Notes under the pieces: model-generated
Databases searched by the model: none
What the model saw: the letters and a program-made list of their open reading frames with translations, nothing else
Told to the model about the DNA's origin: nothing
Shown: in pieces, positions 1 through 5,009 of the stretch
Layout of the letters: every line of letters begins with the position of its first letter
How positions within the stretch are numbered: position 1 is the stretch's first letter
Position numbers and translations under genes: made by a program
Source of the DNA: Mycobacteriaceae bacterium
GTDB taxonomy: Bacteria > Actinomycetota > Actinomycetes > Mycobacteriales > Mycobacteriaceae
Assembly (NCBI GenBank): GCA_019242135.1
Contig: JAFAWC010000600.1
Location: forward strand, 1 to 7,110
Reading direction: 5' to 3'
DNA length: 7,110 nt

Positions 1-596
1 GTCAGCTTCGATGCGGTGGCGAACGGCGACAGCCTGGCCGCATGCAGGATCTCGTCGCTGTACGCGTTGCCGATGCCGGCGATCACCTTCTGATCGGTGA
101 TCACGGTCTTGAGCCGGCCACTGTTGCCCGCCAGCAGCCCGGCCAGCTCCTGGGCCGACAGCTTCAGTGCGTCGGGCCCCAGGCCGGCGATGCCGGGCAC
201 CTTGACGGGGTCATCGACGAGCCAGACCGCGAGGCGTTTCTGGGTGCCGGCCTCGGTGAGGTCGAACCCTGGCGCGGCACCCGGGGTGCCCAGGTGCACC
301 CGCAATGCGATCGGCCCTTTTCCCGGGCGCAGCGGCGCGGCCGCCAGCTGGTCGGACCAGCGCAGCCAACCAGCCCGCGACAGATGCGTGATCAGGTGCA
401 GGCCTGCGGCCTGCAGGCCGAGGTATTTTCCCCACCGGTTGGCGCCGGTGACCTGCTGGCCATGCAATGCGGTGATCGGCGGATCGAAGGTCTTGAGCAC
501 CGAGAACGCCGACACGTCGACGCGGCCGATGGTCGATCCGACGGCGTGGCGGCGAAGGTGCTCGGCGAGCGCTTCCACCTCGGGCAGTTCGGGCAT
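1..596 (-). CDS. Fpg/Nei-family DNA glycosylase (C-terminus beyond window)
   Basis: Base-excision-repair DNA glycosylase/AP lyase of the formamidopyrimidine-DNA glycosylase family. The 198 visible residues start MPELPEVEAL, giving the catalytic N-terminal Pro2 and Glu3 after Met removal. Lys57 in RWGKYL matches the conserved family lysine. A helix-two-turn-helix segment spans about residues 150-192, with DQKVIAGIGNAYSDEIL matching the conserved Gln/Asn/Tyr/Asp-Glu core. The C-terminal zinc finger expected in a protein of roughly 265-290 residues is outside the window, so it cannot be checked. Odd points: the loop usually reading HLGMxG is HLSRAG, and the usual DPRRFG is DPVKVPG, so the classical damage-recognition residues are replaced and lesion preference may differ from true Fpg. 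It lies 46 bp after the membrane-protein gene on the same strand and is probably the last visible gene of the cobF operon. The start is ATG; the ribosome site is weak (GAAG). I recall a shortened relative, Rv0944, in M. tuberculosis. Confidence 0.9.
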   Translation of the reverse strand, partial: MPELPEVEALAEHLRRHAVGSTIGRVDVSAFSVLKTFDPPITALHGQQVTGANRWGKYLGLQAAGLHLITHLSRAGWLRWSDQLAAAPLRPGKGPIALRVHLGTPGAAPGFDLTEAGTQKRLAVWLVDDPVKVPGIAGLGPDALKLSAQELAGLLAGNSGRLKTVITDQKVIAGIGNAYSDEILHAARLSPFATASKL

Positions 597-642
597 GTCT
601 TCAGTGTGCCGGGGTCAGTCGCGACGGGCACGCGGCACCGGG

Positions 643-1044
643 TCAATTCCGGCGCGGACGCGCCACGTCGCGCGTCACAAGTCCCAGCAGCCAACTCACG
701 ATCGACAGCAGGATCGCGGCCCATATCGCCGTCCACCAGAAATGGTCGAGATAGAGGCCCCAGCGCGTGGTGTGCGCGGTGATCCACGCGGTGATCCACA
801 ACATCAAGGCGTTGATGACGACGTGGATCAGCCCGAGCGTGAGGACGTAGAGCGGGATCGCCAGGATCTGCACGATCGGTTTGATGACCGCGTTGACCAA
901 ACCGAATATCACGCCGACGACGAAGATGATGCCGACCTTCGCCACCATCGTGCTGCCGCCGACGAAGCTGATCCCGTGCACGAACAGCGTCACCACCCAC
1001 AGCGCGAACCCGGTCACCGCGGCACGGACGAGGAAAGACCCCAT
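643..1044 (-). CDS. Small four-helix membrane protein, YvlD / phage-holin-4-2-like family
   Basis: A 133-residue integral membrane protein. About four hydrophobic segments are visible: residues 5-25, 35-60 (containing GVIFGLVNAVIKPIVQILAI), 62-90 and 103-124. The N-terminal MGSFLVRAAVTGFALWVVT and the FGLVNAVIKP core are typical of the mycobacterial 4-TM / DUF360 (YvlD, PF04020) family. Some databases call this family phage holin, but here it is a chromosomal housekeeping-type protein. Its biochemical role is unknown; in Bacillus, relatives belong to cell-envelope stress operons. The ATG start is supported by an AAAGGA ribosome site 8 nt upstream. It lies 29 bp downstream of cobF and 46 bp upstream of the glycosylase gene, all on the minus strand, which suggests one transcript. 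The tail RDVARPRRN is basic and probably cytoplasmic. Nothing in the sequence links it to a prophage. Confidence 0.88.
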   Translation of the reverse strand: MGSFLVRAAVTGFALWVVTLFVHGISFVGGSTMVAKVGIIFVVGVIFGLVNAVIKPIVQILAIPLYVLTLGLIHVVINALMLWITAWITAHTTRWGLYLDHFWWTAIWAAILLSIVSWLLGLVTRDVARPRRN

Positions 1045-1052
1045 GCTGCTGA

Positions 1053-1058
1053 TCCTTT
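1053..1058 (-). promoter_or_regulatory. Ribosome binding site of the 4-TM protein gene
   Basis: Read on the minus strand this is AAAGGA, 8 nt before the ATG at 1044. It lies in the 29-bp gap after cobF and supports independent initiation within the presumed operon. Confidence 0.65.
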
Positions 1059-1073
1059 CACGCAGTGCACACG

Positions 1074-1835
1074 TCAGTCAGACCAGTCGTTGTCACCGGC
1101 TGACCGCAGCAGGTAGGTGTCCATGATCCAACCGTGCCGGGCGCGGGCGTCGGTGCGCATCGCGGCGATGCGCTCGCCGACATCGCCGACTGTTCCCGAG
1201 ACCAGCAGCTCGCGCTCGGTGCCCAAGTAGGCCCCCCACCAGATGCGGGTTGCCGGCGGGCAGTCCCGGAACGCACAGCCGCCGTCGAGCATCACGACCG
1301 CGGTGCCCGAAAACCCGGGATCCAGCTTGCGCCCGGTTGTGATCAGCACTGGCTCGCCAATGTCGTTGAGCGGCAGTCGATGTCGTGCGGTGAGCGCCTG
1401 AATCGCGGTGATGCCCGGGATCACGTCGTAGTCGATGTCGACGTGGCGGGCGACGGCCTCCAGGATTCGCAGCGTGCTGTCGTAGACCGACGGGTCACCC
1501 CACGCCAAGAACGCGCCGACGTCCCCCGGGCCCAGTTCGGCGCCGATCGCATCGGCCCAGAGTCGCTCGCGCTCCGCGTGCCAGCCGCTCACCGCCGCGA
1601 GGTAATCCGGACCCCCGGCGCGGGGTGGGTCGGCCAACTCGACGAACCGGTAGCGTCTGCCGGCGGAGATGAACCGCGCGCAAATGTCGCGTCGCCAGCC
1701 CACCAGGTCGCTCTTCGCCTGCCCTTTGTCCATCACGAAGAAGACGTCGGTGGCATTGAGCGCCGACACGGCCTGCGCGGTGACCTGGTCTGGATGACCT
1801 GGGCCGATGCCGATGACGTGAATGCGGCGCGCCAC
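1074..1835 (-). CDS. cobF: Precorrin-6A synthase (deacetylating), CobF
   Basis: SAM-dependent methyltransferase of the aerobic cobalamin pathway. It methylates C1 of precorrin-5 and releases the C20-derived acetyl unit as acetate, giving precorrin-6A in the cytoplasm. At 253 residues it has the full family length. The tetrapyrrole methylase fold shows the N-terminal loop VIGIGPGHPDQVT (residues 7-19), FLAWGDPSVYDSTLRI (109-124) with the GDP motif, and VIPGITAIQALTARHRLPLN (138-157). The CobF-type insert FFVMDKGQAKSDL (32-44) separates it from CobI/CobM paralogues. The start codon is GTG; no ribosome site is visible, but a TAACGT box just upstream could place the transcript start at or next to the GTG. 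It is first in a three-gene minus-strand cluster and stands apart from any cob gene cluster visible here. From memory, the M. tuberculosis complex lacks this gene through a deletion at this locus while M. canettii and environmental mycobacteria keep it. Confidence 0.95.
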   Translation of the reverse strand: MARRIHVIGIGPGHPDQVTAQAVSALNATDVFFVMDKGQAKSDLVGWRRDICARFISAGRRYRFVELADPPRAGGPDYLAAVSGWHAERERLWADAIGAELGPGDVGAFLAWGDPSVYDSTLRILEAVARHVDIDYDVIPGITAIQALTARHRLPLNDIGEPVLITTGRKLDPGFSGTAVVMLDGGCAFRDCPPATRIWWGAYLGTERELLVSGTVGDVGERIAAMRTDARARHGWIMDTYLLRSAGDNDWSD

Positions 1836-1842
1836 ATCGGCA

Positions 1843-1848
1843 ACGTTA
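1843..1848 (-). promoter_or_regulatory. Candidate -10 box of cobF (leaderless start)
   Basis: On the minus strand the hexamer is TAACGT, fitting the mycobacterial TANNNT pattern. A start about 7 nt further on falls at 1835-1836, on the GTG itself, which would explain the missing Shine-Dalgarno sequence. No good -35 is visible (GTCGTA is the nearest). Leaderless transcripts are common in mycobacteria; this assignment is an inference from spacing. Confidence 0.35.
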
Positions 1849-1883
1849 GCGGCGCCGGCGAGGTGCTACGACCCCATCTCGAA

Positions 1884-1905
1884 CTCTAAGTACCCGGTAC
1901 CAGAG
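1884..1905. repeat. Bulged inverted repeat, candidate operator
   Basis: The core GTACC-C-GGTAC (1890-1900) is a perfect five-base inverted repeat around a central C. Outer arms CTCT (1884-1887) and AGAG (1902-1905) extend the symmetry with an unequal 2/1-base gap. It ends 3 bp before the -35 hexamer of the AurF-like gene, a position that suits a regulator affecting either divergent promoter. No regulator is encoded in the window. Confidence 0.4.
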
Positions 1906-1908
1906 GTA

Positions 1909-1938
1909 TTGACTACTGCGCGTCGGGCCGCTTAACGT
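1909..1938 (+). promoter_or_regulatory. Promoter of the AurF-like / oxidoreductase operon
   Basis: The -35 is TTGACT (1909-1914) and the -10 is TAACGT (1933-1938), separated by 18 bp, close to the mycobacterial housekeeping (SigA) consensus. The expected start near 1945 gives a leader of about 27 nt that carries a strong ribosome site. Confidence 0.65.
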
Positions 1939-1958
1939 CGATGCAGGACGGCCGACGA

Positions 1959-1965
1959 AGGGAGG
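1959..1965 (+). promoter_or_regulatory. Ribosome binding site fixing the GTG start at 1972
   Basis: AGGGAGG lies 6 nt before the GTG at 1972. This is the strongest Shine-Dalgarno sequence in the window and settles the start of the di-iron oxygenase. Confidence 0.75.
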
Positions 1966-1971
1966 CCTGCG

Positions 1972-2871
1972 GTGACCAGCGGGACGAACACGCGCGCGAG
2001 CCGCGAGGAGTTCTCCGAGCGGTTGCTCAAGGGCTCGGTCAAGAAGTCCTACGCGCCGGTCGTCGACATCGACTGGGACGCACCACTGGATCCGGACAGG
2101 TTCTACCTGCCGCCGAAGGTCGTTTCGCTGTACGGCACCGACATGTGGAACGCGATGAGCCGCGCGCAGCAGATCGAGCTGTCCCGGCAGGAGTTCGTCA
2201 ACACGCTGTCGGCCGGCATCTGGTTTGAGAACATGCTCAACCAGTCGCTGCTGCGCGACATCCTGCACAAGGATCCCACGGCCAACGCGACCCACTACGC
2301 GCTCACCGAACTCGGCGACGAAACCAGGCACATGGTGATGTTCGGCAAGGCGATCGAGCGGGTCGGCGCGCGGCCCGTGCAGCCAAAACGGTATCAGCGG
2401 GTGATCATCAACGCGCTGCCGCTGGCCTTCCGCGGTGCATTCATGTGGGTCGCCGCACTGATCGGCGAGGAGATCTTCGACTCGTTGCAGCGACAGATGA
2501 TGGACGATCCGCAGTTGCAGCCGATGGTGCAGCGGCTCATGCGGATCCATGTCACCGAAGAGGCCCGTCACATCCAGTTCGCGCGCGACGGTGTGCGCAA
2601 GCGCGTCGGCGAGATGCCCAGACGCAACCGATGGTGGGTCGGCAACATCAACGGTGTCGGCGGGGTGTTCTTCCGCTATCTGTTCACCAACCCAGTGCCG
2701 TATGACCGGGCGGGGCTGGACGGGCGCGCGGCACGCCGGGCGGCGCGTGCCAACCCGAACTACCACGAGGTGCAACGACTCGGCTTCGCCCCGCTGGCAT
2801 CGTTTTTGGCGGAGGTCGGATTGATGGGTCCGATCGCGCGGCGGCTCTGGAAGCGCACCCACTTCCTGTGA
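1972..2871 (+). CDS. AurF-like di-iron oxygenase (ferritin-fold)
   Basis: A 299-residue helical protein of the p-aminobenzoate N-oxygenase AurF family (PF11583). In AurF, a carboxylate/histidine-bridged di-iron centre activates O2 to oxidise an arylamine to the nitro compound. Seven candidate ligands are present in order: Glu86 (WFENML), Glu117 and His120 (ETRH), Glu166 (GEEIFD), His193, and Glu197 and His200 (EEARH). The 27-residue step from Glu166 to His193 and the following ExxH spacing match what I recall for AurF (E196, H223, E227, H230), including the extra seventh histidine ligand. No signal peptide or membrane segment is seen, so it is cytoplasmic. The GTG start is supported by AGGGAGG 6 nt upstream and by a near-consensus promoter. 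Its stop overlaps the GTG of the downstream oxidoreductase in GTGA, so the two are co-translated. The substrate cannot be read from sequence; N-oxygenation is a family inference. Confidence 0.88.
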   Translation: MTSGTNTRASREEFSERLLKGSVKKSYAPVVDIDWDAPLDPDRFYLPPKVVSLYGTDMWNAMSRAQQIELSRQEFVNTLSAGIWFENMLNQSLLRDILHKDPTANATHYALTELGDETRHMVMFGKAIERVGARPVQPKRYQRVIINALPLAFRGAFMWVAALIGEEIFDSLQRQMMDDPQLQPMVQRLMRIHVTEEARHIQFARDGVRKRVGEMPRRNRWWVGNINGVGGVFFRYLFTNPVPYDRAGLDGRAARRAARANPNYHEVQRLGFAPLASFLAEVGLMGPIARRLWKRTHFL

Positions 2872-4004
2872 TCGATCCCGGAGCGTTCGAGAGCTGCTTC
2901 CCCGACCTCGTCGTCCTGGACGAGCAGGCTGTCGACGCCGTCGTGACCGCATTCGACGCCGACACGGACACCTGGCGGGTGCGGACGCGCTCCGGCCACG
3001 AGCGCCGGGCCCGCGTGGTCGTCAGCACCCACTGCCCGTTTCATCATCCTTCGACGCCGATACTCCCCGGGCGCAGTGAGTTTCGCGGCCCAACTTTTCA
3101 CACGGCACACTGGGAACCTGCCGTTGACAGGCCGGGACGACGCGTTGCGGTGATCGGCGACCGCGCCGCCCATGTCATCACGCTGCTCACCGAATCACAG
3201 GTTACAGTGTTTGACCGCTTCCCGACCTGGGAGATGCGAACCACCAAGCGGTGCTTAGTCACCGGTGCGCAGCGGCGGATGAGACGGCCGGCTGTCGTGA
3301 CGTCGCCCATCGAAAGAATCACCCGCGCAGGCATTCGCACCACCGACGGTACCGACCACGAGGTCGACGCGATCATCTACGCAACCGGGTCGGTGATCGC
3401 CGACAATGTCGCCGACGACGCGCTCGTCGGCTCGGGCGGACTGACGATCCGGCGGGCATGGCATCACGGCGCACACGCGTATCTGGGCGTTGCGGTGCAC
3501 GGGTTTCCGAATTACTTCATGCTGGGGGGCCCGGACTCGCCGGTCGGAGAGCGGGAAACCGTCATCGCCGGCCAGTCGCGCTACATCATCGGATGCCTGC
3601 AGCGGATGAAACGCAAAGGCAGCACCCGCATCGAGGTGCGGCGCAGCGCGCAGCGACAGTACACCGAGCGGGCGCGTGTCAAAGCACCCGCATCGGCGTT
3701 CTCTTTCGGCGCAGTAGACGAACTAAGCGAAATCTATGACGGCCCGGCCACATTGACGGTGGCCGGAGACGAGTTGGCTGTCCGGGTCCGGCTCACCGGT
3801 CGCCTCGATCCGATCGACGGAAAATATCATTGGCAGGGCACAGTTTTCGGTGTCAGCAGGCAACTACCGCCGGGATCGCGGTCGGTCGTTCTGACCGCCG
3901 ACGCCTGCACCGCCCAGGCCCGGATCACCGAGCAGACGCCGTGGGGCAGCTACTCGATCGCCGGTGTGGGTACGCCGCCGTTCCCGCTTGATCAACCGAC
4001 GTAG
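2868..4004 (+). CDS. N-terminally short Baeyer-Villiger-type oxidoreductase with DUF4873-like C-terminus
   Basis: A 378-residue protein. Residues 1-70 match the middle of class B flavin monooxygenases: VDAVVTAFD...TWRVRTRSG, then ARVVVSTHCPFHHPSTPILPG. The Baeyer-Villiger fingerprint FxGxxxHxxxW is complete (Phe72, Gly74, His78, Trp82). An NADPH-type Rossmann strand follows, but its motif is degenerate (RVAVIGDRAAH, middle Gly replaced by Arg99). AIIYATGS (169-176) and FPNYFMLGGPDSPVG (213-227) are usual late motifs. Residues about 287-372, from EIYDGPATLTV to PWGSYSIAGVGT, resemble DUF4873. The N-terminal FAD-binding GxGxxG domain (about 110 residues) is absent, and no remnant is visible because the di-iron gene fills that space. 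The GTG start overlaps the upstream stop (GTGA); the only ribosome site is a distant GGAAG. It may have lost redox function, work with the di-iron protein, or borrow flavin from elsewhere. I recall a similar short monooxygenase, Rv0943c, in M. tuberculosis. Confidence 0.82.
   Translation: MIDPGAFESCFPDLVVLDEQAVDAVVTAFDADTDTWRVRTRSGHERRARVVVSTHCPFHHPSTPILPGRSEFRGPTFHTAHWEPAVDRPGRRVAVIGDRAAHVITLLTESQVTVFDRFPTWEMRTTKRCLVTGAQRRMRRPAVVTSPIERITRAGIRTTDGTDHEVDAIIYATGSVIADNVADDALVGSGGLTIRRAWHHGAHAYLGVAVHGFPNYFMLGGPDSPVGERETVIAGQSRYIIGCLQRMKRKGSTRIEVRRSAQRQYTERARVKAPASAFSFGAVDELSEIYDGPATLTVAGDELAVRVRLTGRLDPIDGKYHWQGTVFGVSRQLPPGSRSVVLTADACTAQARITEQTPWGSYSIAGVGTPPFPLDQPT
3992..4004. other. Tail-to-tail overlap of convergent genes
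   Basis: The oxidoreductase stop TAG (4002-4004) lies past the reverse-strand TGA of the hydrolase (3992-3994), so the last 13 bp code on both strands. No intergenic terminator is possible here, and the 3' ends of the two transcripts must be complementary. Confidence 0.85.
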
Positions 4005-4909
4005 CGGCCGAGCCAGTCCAGCGCCTTGGCCCAGGCATCGGCGGCAGCGGCGGGGTTGTAGCGCGGGCCGGTGTCGTTAAAGAACGCATGATCGGCGTTC
4101 GGTTCGACGATCACGTTGTTCACCAGTCCGGCCCGATTGAGCGCTGCGACCGCCGCGTCCTTGGTGGAGGTGACCCGGTTGTCCAGCGCACCGTAGATGG
4201 CCAGCACCGCGGCCTTGGAGCCGGAGAAGTCAGGATTATCGGGCAGCGGCCCGTAGAAGGGGACGGCCGCCGAAAGCTGCGGCTCCCCCGACGCCAGCAG
4301 CTGCCACACCATGCCGCCGCCGAAGCAGAACCCGACCACGGCCACCTTCTTGTCGCCGACACGGCGTTGCAGCTCGTCCACGCCTGACTTCATGTCCGCA
4401 ACAAAGCGGTCCGTCGGAACGTTGCCCAACGCCGCCGTCGCTTGCGCCGGGTCGGTGAACTTGGCCGTGCCGCCCTCCTCGGACAGCAGATCGATTGCCA
4501 ACGCCGAGTAGCCCGCTCCCGCGAACCGACCGGCGACCGAGCGGACCCAGTCGTTGAGGCCCTTGTTCTCGTGGATCACCAATACGCCGCCGCGCGGGTT
4601 GGTGGCCTGTGCCCACGCACCCTGCAGGTCGCCGCTGGGACCGGGCCAGGTCACGGGCGCGGTCGGCAGCGACCGATCCATTCCCGGCGGCGCCGACGTC
4701 ACCGCCTGCGTCCCAGTGGTCGACCCGGTGGGCTCCTTCTTGCCGCCCGCACCGCAGGCGGCGATCAGGGCGCTGGCCGCGGCGGTGCTGAACCCCATCA
4801 GCGCCAGCCGGCGCAAAGCTTCTCGTCGCGACAGCAACCCCTCGACGTGATCAGTGGCGATTTCCTCGGCGATATAACGCTGGATTCCGGTCCGCTGAAT
4901 TTCAGTCAT
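3992..4909 (-). CDS. Dienelactone hydrolase family protein, predicted Tat-exported lipoprotein
   Basis: An alpha/beta-hydrolase of the carboxymethylenebutenolidase (DLH) family, 305 residues. Family members open dienelactone in chlorocatechol degradation, but many act on other small esters, so the substrate is open. The triad is intact: nucleophile Cys195 in VVGFCFGGG, Asp243 in YGALDNRV, His274 in NADHAFF; Glu114 (HENKGL) matches the glutamate that tunes the cysteine. The N-terminus carries a twin-arginine stretch LLSRREALRRLAL (25-37), a hydrophobic stretch to residue 51 and a lipobox IAAC with Cys52, followed by a Gly/Ser/Thr-rich linker to about 85. This predicts Tat export and lipid anchoring at the outer face of the membrane. 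The 27-residue segment before the twin arginines is long but starts at a plausible ATG. The ribosome site is poor. The gene converges on the preceding oxidoreductase with a 13-bp overlap of 3' ends and diverges from cheB. Confidence 0.9.
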   Translation of the reverse strand: MTEIQRTGIQRYIAEEIATDHVEGLLSRREALRRLALMGFSTAAASALIAACGAGGKKEPTGSTTGTQAVTSAPPGMDRSLPTAPVTWPGPSGDLQGAWAQATNPRGGVLVIHENKGLNDWVRSVAGRFAGAGYSALAIDLLSEEGGTAKFTDPAQATAALGNVPTDRFVADMKSGVDELQRRVGDKKVAVVGFCFGGGMVWQLLASGEPQLSAAVPFYGPLPDNPDFSGSKAAVLAIYGALDNRVTSTKDAAVAALNRAGLVNNVIVEPNADHAFFNDTGPRYNPAAAADAWAKALDWLGRYVG

Positions 4910-4951
4910 AGGGGTCGAGTATGCGCTTGATTGCTGGGTGGCCTGGGAATG

Positions 4952-4964
4952 GCCGCTCAGCGGC
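4952..4964. repeat. Perfect inverted repeat GCCGCT-C-AGCGGC
   Basis: Six-base arms flank a single C, centred about 20 bp before the cheB -10, which is where a -35 hexamer would lie. No recognisable -35 is present, so an activator or repressor may bind here. A 13-bp GC-rich palindrome could also occur by chance. Confidence 0.4.
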
Positions 4965-4974
4965 GTAAACTGCC

Positions 4975-4980
4975 TATTAT
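4975..4980 (+). promoter_or_regulatory. Candidate -10 box of cheB
   Basis: TATTAT is an excellent TANNNT hexamer in otherwise GC-rich DNA. The expected transcript start near 4987 leaves a leader of about 23 nt to ATG 5010 and makes the longer GTG 4938 reading unlikely. No -35 match; SigF-type GTTT/GGGTA boxes at correct spacing were not found. Confidence 0.5.
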
Positions 4981-4991
4981 CCGCGCCATTT

Positions 4992-5009
4992 ACGGGTACC
5001 CGTTACGGG
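4992..5009. repeat. Overlapping palindromes abutting the cheB start codon
   Basis: ACGGGTACCCGT (4992-5003) is a perfect 12-bp palindrome. Its right half is reused in CCCGT-T-ACGGG (4999-5009), giving the pattern ACGGG, CCCGT, ACGGG that ends right at the ATG (5010). Loops of 2 and 1 nt are too short for RNA hairpins, so a DNA operator just downstream of the transcript start is the better reading. Confidence 0.45.

Larger units (their letters stand above)
1836..1971. other. Divergent intergenic control region, cobF / AurF-like gene
   Basis: A 136-bp region between outward-facing genes. It holds the candidate cobF -10 at its left edge, a bulged inverted repeat at 1884-1905, a good plus-strand promoter at 1909-1938, and a ribosome site at 1959-1965. 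I see no riboswitch-like fold; in particular nothing resembles a cobalamin-riboswitch B12 box, though this was judged by eye. Confidence 0.6.
4910..5009. other. Divergent control region between hydrolase and cheB
   Basis: 100 bp between ATG 4909 (minus) and ATG 5010 (plus). It holds a perfect inverted repeat (4952-4964), an AT-rich -10 (4975-4980) and overlapping palindromes (4992-5009). The opposite strand of the -10 reads GATAAT (4981-4976), so the same AT island could also serve the hydrolase gene with a leader of about 60 nt; that part is weak. Confidence 0.5.

Noticed and set aside
398..419. Palindromes GCAGGCCTGC and GGCCTGCAGGCC
   Set aside because: They lie inside the glycosylase coding sequence and follow from repeated Leu-Gln-Ala / Ala-Gly-Leu codons in GC-rich DNA.
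643..1044. Phage holin, implying a prophage
   Set aside because: The family name is misleading; this is a chromosomal 4-TM protein with no endolysin, integrase or other phage gene nearby.
97..1116. Long plus-strand open frame of 339 codons opposite the glycosylase and membrane-protein genes
   Set aside because: Composition is Arg/Pro/Ala-rich with no recognisable domain, and it lies antisense to two well-supported genes; a usual artefact of high-GC codon use.
1836..1971. Cobalamin riboswitch in front of cobF
   Set aside because: No B12-box-like sequence or long structured leader was seen, and the candidate start leaves no 5' untranslated region.
1846..2952. Minus-strand open frame of 368 codons opposite the di-iron oxygenase
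   Set aside because: It covers the divergent promoter and a gene with seven conserved metal ligands; its own translation is low-complexity Arg/His/Pro-rich and matches no family I know.
4938..5009. N-terminal extension of CheB from GTG 4938
   Set aside because: The added 24 residues precede the normal family start, have no ribosome site, and span the TATTAT box and palindromes.
4992..5009. RNA hairpin switch controlling cheB translation
   Set aside because: Loops of only 1-2 nt cannot form; a DNA operator is the more reasonable reading.
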